A DNA stretch of 64,000 bases from Luteitalea sp. TBR-22 (GTDB taxonomy: Bacteria; Acidobacteriota; Vicinamibacteria; Vicinamibacterales; Vicinamibacteraceae): contig NZ_AP024452.1 of assembly GCF_016865485.1 (NCBI RefSeq), positions 124,001 to 188,000 of the forward strand, in the 5' to 3' direction. The translations under genes and the position numbers were made by a program. The notes beneath the pieces were generated by a model. It was not told the DNA's origin, searched no databases, and was given only the letters and a program-made list of their open reading frames with translations. Position 1 is the first letter of the stretch. Each line of letters begins with the position of its first letter. This document shows positions 54,765 through 63,483 of the stretch, one piece after another.

Positions 54765-57010
54765 CCGATCGCCATGAAGTGGAAGGCGGCGGCCCGCGTC
54801 ACCTCGGTGCCGTAGCCGAGTCGGGGGAGGGCGACCAGGCACGAGAACGCCAGCAAGGCCTTCATGGTGCCCACCGCGACGACGAAGCGCACCGAGCCAC
54901 GATCGAGCAGGGGCGCATCGGCGGGCCGCGGCGCCTGCTGCATGACGCCGGGGGTGCGGTCCAGCGCCAGCGCGAGGGCGGGCAGGCCGTCGGTCAGCAG
55001 GTTGATCCAGAGGATCTGCGCCGCCGTCAGCGGCAACACCAGCGCGCCGGCCGCGTCGCGCATGCCCGATGCGAACGCCATCAGCGCGCCCGCCGTCACC
55101 AGCAGCACCTCGGACAGGTTGGTCGAGAACAGGAAGCGCAGGAACTTCTGGATGTTCTCGTAGATGCCGCGCCCTTCCTCGATGGCGCCGACGATGGTGG
55201 CGAAGTTGTCGTCGAGCAGCACGAGGTCGGCGACCTCCCGGCTGACGTCGGAGCCGCGCTGCCCCATCGCCACGCCGACGTCCGAGCGCTTCAGCGCCGG
55301 CGCGTCGTTGACCCCGTCGCCGGTCATCGCGACCACGTGCCCGCTCGCCTGCAGCGCCTCCACGAGCTCCAGCTTCTGCTCCGGGCGGATGCGCGCGAAG
55401 ACATGGGTGTCGGCCGGCAGGTCCTGCGCACCGCCCGCTCGTGCCAGGAGCTCCGCCCCGGTGAGGGCGGACCCGGCCGGGATGCCGACCTGCCGTGCGA
55501 CGGCCAGCGCGGTGGACGGATGGTCGCCGGTGATCATCACGACGCGGATGCCGGCCGCGATTGCGGTGCCGACCGCCGAGGGCACCTCGGGGCGCGGCGG
55601 ATCCCAGAACGTCACCAGGCCGAGCCAGGACAGGTCCGACTCGACGTCGCCCGGCCCCCAGGCGACGGCGACGACACGGAAGCCCTCGTGGGCGTAGGCG
55701 TCGGCCCTGGCGCTCCACGCCGCATGATTCCCGGTGGACAGGGCGCATCGACCCAGCAGCACCTCCGGCGCGCCCTTGACGTAGCTGGCCAGGTGATCGC
55801 CCTCGCGCACCGTGACGCGCGAGAACTTCCACGCGCTGTCGAAGGGCCGCTCGGACACCACCGGATGCTCGCGCCGCAGTGACGTCACGTCGACTCCCTG
55901 GGCCTCGGCATGCCGCAACAGGCCGAGGTCGAGGGGATCGCCGGCGCCCGTCGCGGCGTCGGCCTCGTTGGCGAGCACGATCGCCATCAGCGCGCGTCGC
56001 GCGTCGACGGCGTCGAGCGCGTGCACGTCCATGCGGCTCTCGGTCAGCGTGCCGGTCTTGTCGGTGGCGATCACCGTCACCGAACCGAGCGCCTCGACCG
56101 CGGCCAGGCGGCGTACCACCGCTCGCTGCCGTGCCATCCGCTCGACGCCCAGCGCCAGGGCCACGGTCAGCACCGCCGGCAGGCCCTCGGGCACCGCCGC
56201 CACCGCGAGCGCCACGGCGAAGACGATCATCTGGGGGGCGTGAGCGAGTCCCTCGGCGGCCACGCCGAGCAGGCCGAGCACGGCGGCCAGGGCGAGCACG
56301 GCGTGGGCGATGCGCCGGCCCAACGCGTCGACGCGCCGCTCGAGCGGCGTGCGGGTGGCAGCGATGTCGCCGAGCATGGTCGCCAGCCGTCCCATGGCGC
56401 TCGCCGCGCCGGTGCGCGTCACCTCCAGGAAGGAACGGCCCCGCACGAGCAGGGTGCCGCTGAAGGCCTCGTCACCGGTGCCGCGGTCCACCGGCACCGA
56501 CTCACCGGTCAGGATGGACTCGTCGAGCAGCACGCCGTGCGCGTCGCGCAGCGAGCCGTCGGCGCACACGCGGTCGCCTGCCTCGAGGCGCACCCAGTCG
56601 CCGGGCACGATCGCCTGCGTCGGCAGGTGCACCAGCGTGCCGTCGCGCAGCACCCAGGCCTGCGCGGCCGATAGCGCCTTCAGGCGCGCCAGCGCCGCCT
56701 CCGATCGTCGCTCCTGATACAGGCCGAGGCCGGCGTTGAACAGGAGGATGAGACCGATGGCCGTGGCCTCGACCGGCCAGCCATGCCGACCTTCGTAGGC
56801 CCACAGGCCGAGGTCGAACGCGAGCGCGAACAGCAGGATGAAGATGAGCGGGCTGTCGAACTGCCGAGCGAACCGCAGCCACACCGGTGGACCCGCGGTC
56901 TCCGGCAGGGCGTTCGGCCCGAAGCGCTCCAGGCGTTGCGTTGCGTCAGTCGTCGAGAGACCGTGCATGCGGCACCCGATGCAGTGTGTCACGTCCGCGT
57001 GCCGCGCCAC
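54506..57010 (-). CDS. P-type cation-transporting ATPase (P2-type)
   Basis: This protein is 834 residues from the GTG at 57010; ATG 56968 ([20 protein letters not shown]) is a good alternative. It has the complete P-type plan: actuator motif ILTGESVPV, transmembrane motif [12 protein letters not shown] (P-E-G-L), phosphorylation site Asp317 in [13 protein letters not shown], nucleotide domain [10 protein letters not shown], and hinge [21 protein letters not shown]. The N-terminal cation-ATPase domain and six C-terminal helices fit the Ca2+ or Na+/K+-like P2 group. The ion cannot be read from sequence alone. The 3' end overlaps the kelch gene by 259 bp. Confidence 0.93.
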   Translation of the reverse strand: MARHADVTHCIGCRMHGLSTTDATQRLERFGPNALPETAGPPVWLRFARQFDSPLIFILLFALAFDLGLWAYEGRHGWPVEATAIGLILLFNAGLGLYQERRSEAALARLKALSAAQAWVLRDGTLVHLPTQAIVPGDWVRLEAGDRVCADGSLRDAHGVLLDESILTGESVPVDRGTGDEAFSGTLLVRGRSFLEVTRTGAASAMGRLATMLGDIAATRTPLERRVDALGRRIAHAVLALAAVLGLLGVAAEGLAHAPQMIVFAVALAVAAVPEGLPAVLTVALALGVERMARQRAVVRRLAAVEALGSVTVIATDKTGTLTESRMDVHALDAVDARRALMAIVLANEADAATGAGDPLDLGLLRHAEAQGVDVTSLRREHPVVSERPFDSAWKFSRVTVREGDHLASYVKGAPEVLLGRCALSTGNHAAWSARADAYAHEGFRVVAVAWGPGDVESDLSWLGLVTFWDPPRPEVPSAVGTAIAAGIRVVMITGDHPSTALAVARQVGIPAGSALTGAELLARAGGAQDLPADTHVFARIRPEQKLELVEALQASGHVVAMTGDGVNDAPALKRSDVGVAMGQRGSDVSREVADLVLLDDNFATIVGAIEEGRGIYENIQKFLRFLFSTNLSEVLLVTAGALMAFASGMRDAAGALVLPLTAAQILWINLLTDGLPALALALDRTPGVMQQAPRPADAPLLDRGSVRFVVAVGTMKALLAFSCLVALPRLGYGTEVTRAAAFHFMAIGQLLLTYPARHTSLRPLPNPWLHAAVAGGVAVQVLAASVPVVSTMLGDASLPLELWAAVGAGALVAWALAEAIARVVWREPRAGGV

Positions 57011-57055
57011 CGCCCACGGCTCGCAGCCGCCTCACTCCCGCCACGATCGTGCGCC

Positions 57056-58315
57056 ATGATGGGCCCCGCGATGACGCGGCATGGAGCCACGGGTCGCAGC
57101 GGAGCACCCGTGGCACGACCCTGGAAGCGTCTCGAAACCGTGCTGGCGCTGATCGCACTTGCGGTCGGCGCCGTCATCGCCTTCGTCTTCGGCCTGCACG
57201 TCTACGTCACCTCGACGGCCGAGACGCTTCATCCCGATGCCCGACGCATCCCGTCGACGGCCGCGGCCGCGCCTGCCTCCGAGTGGGTGAGCGCCGCCCA
57301 ACGCGCGCAGGCCGCGGTGCGGGCGCGCATCGTCTCGCAGAACCTGCCGGGTGTGTCGGTGGCGGTCGGCACGGGCCGCCACGTGGTCTGGGCCGAGGGC
57401 TTCGGCTGGGCCGACCTCGAGACGCGGGCCGTCGTGTCCCCCGACACGCGCTTCCGGATCGGCACGGCCTCGATCCCGCTCACGTCCGCGGCGGCCGGCC
57501 TGCTGATCGACCGCGGCAGCCTGACGCTCGACGCGCCCATCCAGGTGTACGTGCCCGAGTATCCGAAGACGACGTCGCCCGTGACGCTGCGGCAGGTGAT
57601 GGGCCATGTCGCGGGCCTGCGCACCGACAGCGGCGACGAGGGTCCACTCTTCGGCCAGCACTGCGAGCGGCCGGCCGACGCCCTCGCGCACATCGGCGAT
57701 CCCTCACCGCGCGTCGCGCCCGGCAGCGCGTACCGCTACTCGCGCTACGGGTTCATCCTCGTCAGCGCAGCGATCGAGACGGCCGCGGCGCAGCCGTTCC
57801 TCCGGTTCATGCGCGATCGCGTCTTCGAGCCGCTCGGCATGGAGAGCACGCGTCCCGACCCCGGCGATGAACACGGCGCGGGCCAGGCAGTGTCGTACTT
57901 CCCTCGATACTCGGCCGACCCGCGCTACGGCGTCGACTCGATGCGATCGCTCGACTACTCCTGCTACGCGGGCTCGAGCGTGTTCGTGTCGACGCCGACG
58001 GACCTGGTGCGCTTCGGCCTCGCCATCAACGACGGCACGCTGCTGAAGCCGGAGACCGTGACCCTGTTGCAGACCCCGCTCCGCCTGGCCGACGGGAAGG
58101 ACACCGGCTACGGACTGGGCTGGGACGTCGAGACCTACACCCTGGGTGGCGCGCCGGTGCAGGTCGTCGGCCACGACGGCGACCTGCTCGGCGGCATCGT
58201 GAGCACGCTGCTCGTGTGGCGCGAGCGGGGGCTGGTGGTGGCGGTGGTGTCGAACACGTCGTATGCCGACACGCCAGCGATTGCGCGCGACGTCGCCGAG
58301 GCGTTCGTCAGGTAG
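57056..58315 (+). CDS. Beta-lactamase-fold (LACTB-like) membrane protein lacking the S-x-x-K nucleophile
   Basis: The product is 419 residues from the first of two adjacent ATGs (57056). One N-terminal helix (LIALAVGAVIAFVFGLHVYV) anchors or exports it. The fold is that of LACTB-type serine hydrolases: GVSVAVGTGRHVVWAEGFGW, then LTLDAPIQVYVPEYP. The second motif Tyr is in YRYSRYGFILVSAAIE and the third in VVGHDGDLLGGIVS. The first motif, normally S-x-x-K, reads FRIGTASIPLTSAA, with Thr and Ile at the nucleophile and base positions. It is therefore probably not a classical hydrolase. It is convergent with greB (3 bp apart). Confidence 0.85.
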   Translation: MMGPAMTRHGATGRSGAPVARPWKRLETVLALIALAVGAVIAFVFGLHVYVTSTAETLHPDARRIPSTAAAAPASEWVSAAQRAQAAVRARIVSQNLPGVSVAVGTGRHVVWAEGFGWADLETRAVVSPDTRFRIGTASIPLTSAAAGLLIDRGSLTLDAPIQVYVPEYPKTTSPVTLRQVMGHVAGLRTDSGDEGPLFGQHCERPADALAHIGDPSPRVAPGSAYRYSRYGFILVSAAIETAAAQPFLRFMRDRVFEPLGMESTRPDPGDEHGAGQAVSYFPRYSADPRYGVDSMRSLDYSCYAGSSVFVSTPTDLVRFGLAINDGTLLKPETVTLLQTPLRLADGKDTGYGLGWDVETYTLGGAPVQVVGHDGDLLGGIVSTLLVWRERGLVVAVVSNTSYADTPAIARDVAEAFVR

Positions 58316-58318
58316 GCC

Positions 58319-58807
58319 CTACCCCAGCGTCTCGTACCTCACCTCGACCACCTCGATGCGCTCGTCGCCCTTCGGCGCACGCAACGTGACGACGTCGCCC
58401 ACCTTCGCGCCGAGCAGCGCCCGCGCCAGCGGTGCGCGCCACGAGATCCGCGCGTCGCCGTTGTCGATCTCGTCGACGCCGACGATGGTGAGTTCGCGCG
58501 CCTGCCCGGACTCGTACTCGATGGTCACCGTCGCGCCGAAGCGCACCTGCGTCAGGCCCTTGCCGGCGTTGTCGACCACGACGGCCTTGTCCAGGCTCTT
58601 TGACAGGTAGCGGATGCGCCGATCGATCTCGCGCAACCGCTTCTTGCCGTAGATGTAGTCGCCGTTCTCCGAGCGGTCGCCGTTGGCGGCCGCCCAGGCC
58701 ACGGTGTTCACCACCGGCGGGCGCTCTTCCTTCCACAGGCGCGCCAGCTCGTCCTGGAGTCGCTTGTACCCGCCGGGAGTGATGTAGTTCTTGACCTCGT
58801 CAGCCAT
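58319..58807 (-). CDS. greB: Transcription elongation factor GreB
   Basis: This 162-residue factor has the N-terminal coiled coil ending in the acidic loop NGDRSENGDYIYGKKRLREI (the D-x-x-E-N-x-D tip that enters the RNA polymerase secondary channel), then the RIRYLSKSLDKAVVVD segment. The C-terminal FKBP-like domain is RFGATVTIEYESGQ ... ISWRAPLARALLGAKVGDVV. The R-I-R-Y-L pattern and length favour GreB over GreA. It rescues backtracked polymerase by stimulating transcript cleavage. It is probably monocistronic. Confidence 0.95.
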   Translation of the reverse strand: MADEVKNYITPGGYKRLQDELARLWKEERPPVVNTVAWAAANGDRSENGDYIYGKKRLREIDRRIRYLSKSLDKAVVVDNAGKGLTQVRFGATVTIEYESGQARELTIVGVDEIDNGDARISWRAPLARALLGAKVGDVVTLRAPKGDERIEVVEVRYETLG

Positions 58808-58897
58808 GTCCGTGCGAGCGACGCCCGGGTCGCTCCGCTCAGCGCACAGGGTAGCGTGTTTGCGCGGAGGCGTTGCCGTCGGCCAGGCGCCAGGCCG

Positions 58898-60112
58898 CTA
58901 CGGGCCGGCAACGAGGCGCTCGAGAGCCTCGACGGCGACCTCCACACCGTCGAGCCTGATTGTCGGCGCCAGCGCGCCGGCGCGCCCGACGACGTCCGGA
59001 GCCAGGGCGCGCTCGACCGCGTCCTGCAGCGACGTCGCGCTGGGTGGCCCCGCCGGATGCGCGACTCCGATCCCGAGCGCGGCGACGCGGCCGGCCCAGT
59101 AGTGCTGGTCGTACTGATGCGGCACCACCACCTGCGGCACTCCTGCTCGCGCCGCCGCCGTTGTCGTCCCCGCGCCGCCGTGGTGGACGACCGCCGCGAC
59201 CCGTCGAAACAGCGCCATGACGTTGACGTCGCCGATCGGCAGGCAGCTCGTCGTCGCGTCGGCGAGCGCGTCGTCGAACCAGCCTCGCGACACGACCACG
59301 CGCACCCCAAGCGAGGCGGTGAGCGCGCGGATGGCGCCTGCCGCGTCGCCGCCGGCGCGCGTGCTGCCGAAGCCGATGTAGACGGGCGACGCGCCGGCGT
59401 CGAGGAAGGCCACCAGTTCCGGCGCGAGCGGTTGCGTGTCCTCGAGCATCCAGGCGCCGGTCTGTCGCACCTCGCGCGCCTCGCCCGGCCAGGGTCCGAG
59501 CACCGGGTCGGCGGCGAGCCATGGTCGGTCCGTGAACATGTGCGCGCGGACGTCGCCGACCGCCGGCAGGCCGAGCCCGGCCCGACGCTCGTCGAGGGCC
59601 TGGCCGAACAGCGTCGTCATCCGCTCGGCGTCCTCGGCCCATGCGGCCGCCACGTCGCCGGGTGCCGCCCTGCGGCCCGGCACGGCTGGCGGGGGATGGT
59701 GGGGCGATGGCAGGACCGTGGCCGAGTAGGTCGCGAACACGTACGGCACGCCCACGTGCTCCGCCACGGATCGGGCCGCCACCTGCAGGGCGCTGGCCGC
59801 GACGATGACGTCGCAGTCCACGGCGACGGGGAGCAAGGCATCGAACTGCGTGCCGACCGTGCCGGCGGCCATCTGTCTCACCTGCTCCGGCGCCGGCGGC
59901 GCCGGCGGCGCGCCCATCGGCCGAGCGGCGGCAAACGCTCGCACCGACGGCCCCACGGGCGTGAACGCGAGTTCGTGCGCCGCGATCCAGTCACCGAAGT
60001 CCGGCGGTGCGCACACGCGCACCTGGTGTCCGCGCCTGCGTAACTGCACGCCGAGCGCCACGAGCGGCTGCACGTCACCTCGCGATCCGATCGTCGTCAA
60101 CAGAGCACGCAT
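58898..60112 (-). CDS. MGT/UGT-type glycosyltransferase (GT1)
   Basis: The ATG at 60112 has GAGGAGG 9 nt upstream and gives 404 residues; a longer open frame upstream is shadow. The start RALLTTIGSRGDVQPLVALG and GVQLRRRGHQVRVCAPPDF are the family's N-terminal G-S-R-G-D-V-Q-P motif. The donor-binding side has VYIGFGST and VVHHGGAGTTTAAARAGVPQ, and then VVVPHQYDQHYWAGRV. This is the pattern of sterol, macrolide and glycopeptide glycosyltransferases. The acceptor is unknown. A possible operator palindrome lies about 100 bp upstream. Confidence 0.93.
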   Translation of the reverse strand: MRALLTTIGSRGDVQPLVALGVQLRRRGHQVRVCAPPDFGDWIAAHELAFTPVGPSVRAFAAARPMGAPPAPPAPEQVRQMAAGTVGTQFDALLPVAVDCDVIVAASALQVAARSVAEHVGVPYVFATYSATVLPSPHHPPPAVPGRRAAPGDVAAAWAEDAERMTTLFGQALDERRAGLGLPAVGDVRAHMFTDRPWLAADPVLGPWPGEAREVRQTGAWMLEDTQPLAPELVAFLDAGASPVYIGFGSTRAGGDAAGAIRALTASLGVRVVVSRGWFDDALADATTSCLPIGDVNVMALFRRVAAVVHHGGAGTTTAAARAGVPQVVVPHQYDQHYWAGRVAALGIGVAHPAGPPSATSLQDAVERALAPDVVGRAGALAPTIRLDGVEVAVEALERLVAGP

Positions 60113-60212
60113 CAGCTGGCCTCCTCGATGGCGACACGCGGTCCTTCCGCGGTCGGACGTGGAGCACCGTACCGGATTGACGACCAGTGCGGGAGCCTGT
60201 TTCCGTGCTTGA

Positions 60213-60225
60213 CGTACGGCGTACG
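60213..60225. promoter_or_regulatory. Candidate TetR-type operator palindrome
   Basis: CGTAC-GGC-GTACG is a 13-bp perfect palindrome that overlaps a TTGACG (60209-60214), resembling a -35 box on the plus strand. This is the usual look of TetR-family operators in GC-rich bacteria. No TetR gene is in the window, and the nearest downstream gene is the minus-strand glycosyltransferase. Confidence 0.35.
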
Positions 60226-60294
60226 ATCCTCGTGGCACCCTCGACATCCACGCGGCGACGCCGCCTCGGCACACCGCGGCCGATGATGCCGGGG

Positions 60295-60849
60295 CTAGCC
60301 CCGTCGTCGCGGCGCGGGCGGCGTGTCGATCCAGTAGCGACGCTTGGGCGCGCGAAGCTCCGTGCCCTCGATGATGTTCTCGAGCACGCCGCCGTTCTTC
60401 TCGATCACCCGGATCGAGCCGATGTTGTCGTCGTCGCAGGTGACGAGCACGCGCGAGAGCCCGAGCTGCATCCGGGCGAGGTCGAGCGCCTGCCGGAGCA
60501 TCTCGGTGGCGTAGCCCCGACGCCTGAACTCCGGAACGACGGCATAGCCGATGTGACCGGCCACCCGCTCGAGCGCTGGCGTGAGCTCGTGTCGTAGCGA
60601 GACGCGGCCGACGACGCGACGACCGACGAAGGCGAAGAGGAACGTCGACGGCACCTGGCCGACGCCGAGGTGCTCGCCGCGCTCCCGCGCAGCCAGCGCG
60701 TCGAGGTACTGCGGCATCGACATGCCGTCCTGGTACAGGTGCAGGAAGGTCGGCACGTCGAGCGACGTGGCGGCGTGCGCCCGCAGGAGTTCCGCCTCGT
60801 CCTGCAGTCGTGGCCGCCGCAGTACGAGGCGGTGCCTCATGCGGGGCAT
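60295..60849 (-). CDS. GNAT family N-acetyltransferase (RimJ/RimL-like)
   Basis: This 184-residue acetyltransferase shows the GNAT acetyl-CoA site in YAVVPEFRRRGYATEMLRQALDLA (R/Q-x-x-G-x-G/A form) and the C-terminal DDDNIGSIRVIEKNGGVLEN segment typical of RimJ/RimL and similar proteins. The N-terminal LRRPRLQDEAELLRAHAATS also fits. The acceptor (protein N-terminus, small amine or antibiotic) is unknown. Its ATG shares a base with the stop of the YVTN gene (TGATG), so the two are translationally coupled. Confidence 0.9.
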   Translation of the reverse strand: MPRMRHRLVLRRPRLQDEAELLRAHAATSLDVPTFLHLYQDGMSMPQYLDALAARERGEHLGVGQVPSTFLFAFVGRRVVGRVSLRHELTPALERVAGHIGYAVVPEFRRRGYATEMLRQALDLARMQLGLSRVLVTCDDDNIGSIRVIEKNGGVLENIIEGTELRAPKRRYWIDTPPAPRRRG

Positions 60850-61868
60850 CAGGGGCGCGCCACGACCCGCGTCGTGTAGGCGACGCCATCAGGCGTGCCA
60901 CCCACCGCGAGGTGCCCGAGCACCGTGCGCGTGGCGGGGTCGATCACGGCGACGCGCGTCTCGGCGCTGAGCGACTGGAACACGTGACGGCCGTCGGGCG
61001 TGATCGTGACCCCCTGGGGCGCGCCAGGCAGCGGCAGGATGCCGATCACGCGGCGCGCGGCGCGGTCGATGAAGCGCACCTCGTTCAGCGTCGGGTCAGG
61101 GACGATCACCTGGCGACCGTCGGGCGTGAACAGCATCCGGTAGGGCCACTTCAGGCCCTCGGCGGCCCTGGTCACGGCGCCCGTCGACGGGTCGAGCACG
61201 CTCACCTGGCCGGTCTTGTTGCTGCCTACCCACACTTCCTTGCCGTCGGGCGTCACGTTGATCGCCTCGGGGACCTCGGGAACGGGATAGCTGCGCACGG
61301 CGCGCTTCGCCGTCATGTCGAGGGCGGTCACGGTGTGGTCACGCATGTTGCCCGTGTAGCCGCGCGTGCCGTCGGCGGTCACGCCGACCATGTGCGAACC
61401 GCCGGCGTCGGTCGCGATGGCGTGCCGCACCACGCCCTCGACCACGTCGACGACGACGACGGCCCGCGTCTGTTCGCAGGTGACGGCGACGAGGCGGTTG
61501 CCCGGCAGGAACACGATGCCGTGCGGGGCCCGATGCTCGCCGAGGTCGATCGTCCGCGCCACCTTGAGCCCGGGCACGTCGATCACCGTGAGTGTCTTCC
61601 GCTCGCCACCGTAGTCGGTGATCACGGCCAGCGAACCGTCGGGCGACAGGACGATCTCGTGCGGGTTGGTGCCGGTGGGCAAGGTGGCCAGGGTGCGCCC
61701 GGATCCGACGTCGACGATGGTGGCGGTCGAGGGCGTCTTGTTGGTGACGACGAGCGTGCCCGAGAGTCCGGCGACCTGGGCCGAAGCGACGGAGGCGGTC
61801 GCAGCGAGCGCGACGCCGGCTGCCACGAGGGGCCGCAGGAGGCGGAAGGCGGGAGTGGTGTGCGACAT
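60849..61868 (-). CDS. YVTN-family beta-propeller protein, secreted
   Basis: This 339-residue protein has a signal peptide (about residues 10-30, ending SVASA-Q) and a seven-bladed YVTN/40-residue-repeat propeller: GTNPHEIVLSPDGSLAVITD, then HGIVFLPGNRLVAVTCEQ, MVGVTADGTRGYTGNMRD, EAINVTPDGKEVWVGSNKTG and so on. Such proteins bind ligands or act as scaffolds; no catalytic site is seen. It is 24 bp downstream of the CBM9-like gene and coupled to the GNAT gene, so the three form a probable operon. Confidence 0.9.
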   Translation of the reverse strand: MSHTTPAFRLLRPLVAAGVALAATASVASAQVAGLSGTLVVTNKTPSTATIVDVGSGRTLATLPTGTNPHEIVLSPDGSLAVITDYGGERKTLTVIDVPGLKVARTIDLGEHRAPHGIVFLPGNRLVAVTCEQTRAVVVVDVVEGVVRHAIATDAGGSHMVGVTADGTRGYTGNMRDHTVTALDMTAKRAVRSYPVPEVPEAINVTPDGKEVWVGSNKTGQVSVLDPSTGAVTRAAEGLKWPYRMLFTPDGRQVIVPDPTLNEVRFIDRAARRVIGILPLPGAPQGVTITPDGRHVFQSLSAETRVAVIDPATRTVLGHLAVGGTPDGVAYTTRVVARP

Positions 61869-61892
61869 CGGGGGCGTGTCTCCGTGAACGAA

Positions 61893-62873
61893 TCAGCGAG
61901 GCGGGCCGCTGACCGGCTGCGTCGAGAAGCGGACCTTCGTGAAGAGCTCGGGGACGTGCGAGTCCCACACGCCGTGGGAGCTCCAGGCCCAGCCGCCGGG
62001 ATCGGCCGACGGCGGCGCTTCCTTGTACGTGTTGAACCGCGAGAAATCCATGCGCCACTCGTCGCCGTCGCGCGGCGGGAGGGCGCGGCGGTCGGGCATC
62101 GCGAGCGGCTCGAGCGACGCCCAGGGAATGCGGAGCTCGACGGTCCAGCCGCGGTCGCGGTCGCGGGGATCGTTGATCGTGCCGTCCACGTGCACGGCCG
62201 TCTCCAGCCCCGGCATGTCCCAGTTCCAGTAACCGATGCGCGGGCCCCTCGGATGGTTCTTCAGGCCGACGCCGTTGAAGGGCCTGACGCCGGGGCGGCC
62301 GCGTTCGAACTCGGGGCGACTCGCGTAGCCCGACGACTCGAACGCGCGCTCCCAGATGAAGAAGACCTCGTAGATGGTCCCGTACGCGTTGATCTCGAAC
62401 TCGTAGTACGCGTCGCGACCCGCGATGAAGAGCTCCACGTCGTTGTTCGTGTAGATCAGTGAGTCACGCGTGGTGAGCGTCGCCTCGACGAACGGCTCCT
62501 CCACCCAGTAGCCGACGTACAGGTACTGGTCGTCCCACAGGACGGCGGCTCGCGTGTCGTGGATGCCCGGCGCGCCGCCCACGAGGTGCGCGAACCGCGG
62601 CGACCTTTCCGCAGCCTGCCAGTCGCGCTCGTCCAGCCGGCCGTCGATGACCAGCGGCCCGGTGGCGCGCCTGGCCGTGTACTCGGCAATCCGGTCCTCG
62701 GGCCACGGGAAGGGCCACGGCTGCGCGTGCGTCGCCATCGGCACGCATGCTAGCAGGGCAGCCCAGGGGACCAGGGACCAGGGACGGGTCACAAGGGAGG
62801 CGAGGGACAAGGGAGGAGGATAGAACGGGGAGGAGGGGACGAGGAAGGCAGGGTGTGACATGCCCGGCCGCAC
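61893..62873 (-). CDS. CBM9-like carbohydrate-binding (DOMON-type) secreted protein
   Basis: This protein is 326 residues from ATG 62873, but the start is doubtful. The N-terminal region PSSPFYPPPLSLASLVTR is translated from a heptamer repeat, and ATG 62738 is another in-frame choice. A signal-peptide-like PWAALLACVPMATHA follows. The body is a carbohydrate-binding family 9-like fold: GPLVIDGRLDERDWQAAERS at the start, VLWDDQYLYVGYWVEEPFVE, IYTNNDVELFIAGRDAYYEF and RGWTVELRIPWASLEPLAMP. It probably binds a sugar or aglycone outside the cytoplasm. It leads the CBM9/YVTN/GNAT operon. Confidence 0.8.
   Translation of the reverse strand: MRPGMSHPAFLVPSSPFYPPPLSLASLVTRPWSLVPWAALLACVPMATHAQPWPFPWPEDRIAEYTARRATGPLVIDGRLDERDWQAAERSPRFAHLVGGAPGIHDTRAAVLWDDQYLYVGYWVEEPFVEATLTTRDSLIYTNNDVELFIAGRDAYYEFEINAYGTIYEVFFIWERAFESSGYASRPEFERGRPGVRPFNGVGLKNHPRGPRIGYWNWDMPGLETAVHVDGTINDPRDRDRGWTVELRIPWASLEPLAMPDRRALPPRDGDEWRMDFSRFNTYKEAPPSADPGGWAWSSHGVWDSHVPELFTKVRFSTQPVSGPPR
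62763..62847. repeat. Heptamer-like tandem array (agggac/aagggag type)
   Basis: Imperfect 7-bp units related to CCAGGGA and CAAGGGA repeat through this region, including CCAGGGACCAGGGAC. They are the reverse complement of the CCCTTGT/CCCTCGT units at 63340-63462, so the two arrays are inverted with respect to each other. This array lies within the 5' end of the CBM9-like gene. Confidence 0.75.
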
Positions 62874-62876
62874 GTC

Positions 62877-63251
62877 TCATCCCCGTATCGGCCGTACGCG
62901 CCAGCGGCCCCAGGCGACCACCAGGATCATGGCGAGCAGCACCGTTGTCGTCACCGACGATTGGTACTCGCCGCGCGCGACGTGCGTGACGGTGGCGCCA
63001 ATCATGATCGGCACCAGGCCGGCCGCGGCCAGGGGCACGAGCCAGGGGGCGATGCGCGTCACCCCCGGGACGATGAGCCCGATACCGGCGGCGACCTCAG
63101 CCACGCCCAGGAAGTACCGGAACGGACGCCAGAGCGACGCATCCATCAGCACCGCGAGCTCGGGCGAGGGGAACAGGAACATCAGGCCGTGCGCGAGGAA
63201 CGCCGCGGCGAGGAGGATCTGGAGCGCCCACAGGAGCACGTTCATGGCCAT
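62877..63251 (-). CDS. DoxX family membrane protein
   Basis: The product is 124 residues from ATG 63251 (63245 is an alternative). It has four membrane helices: LLWALQILLAAAFLAHGLMF, FRYFLGVAEVAAGIGLIVPG, WLVPLAAAGLVPIMIGATVT and VTTTVLLAMILVVAWG. These carry the DoxX-like F-x-x-G-x-x-E-x-x-G-x-x-L pattern (FLGVAEVAAGIGL). Members act in redox or membrane-protein contexts, with no fixed role. The gene sits between two inverted heptamer arrays. Confidence 0.85.
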   Translation of the reverse strand: MAMNVLLWALQILLAAAFLAHGLMFLFPSPELAVLMDASLWRPFRYFLGVAEVAAGIGLIVPGVTRIAPWLVPLAAAGLVPIMIGATVTHVARGEYQSSVTTTVLLAMILVVAWGRWRVRPIRG

Positions 63252-63339
63252 TGGACAGCGGCCCGCCCCGGAAGTCATCGCCGGCGCTGGCCGCCACTCC
63301 GTCGGTCGTCGGTCGCGTCACTCCCGGGCGTTCTTCTCA

Positions 63340-63462
63340 TCCCTTGTCCCGACCCTTCCGTGTCCCTCGTCCCTTGTCCCTTGTCCCTCGTCCCTTGGGC
63401 ACTCGTCCCTTGTCCCTTGTCCCCCTCGTCACTTGCGTACTCGTCCCTTGTCCCTCGATCAC
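63340..63462. repeat. Heptamer tandem array (ccctTGT/ccctCGT)
   Basis: Imperfect repeats of CCCTTGT and CCCTCGT fill the region that ends 21 bp before the ATG of the M28 peptidase gene, where its promoter should be. The same units appear inverted at 62763-62847. Confidence 0.85.
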
Positions 63463-63483
63463 CCTGTGCTAGCGTTTCCCGCC

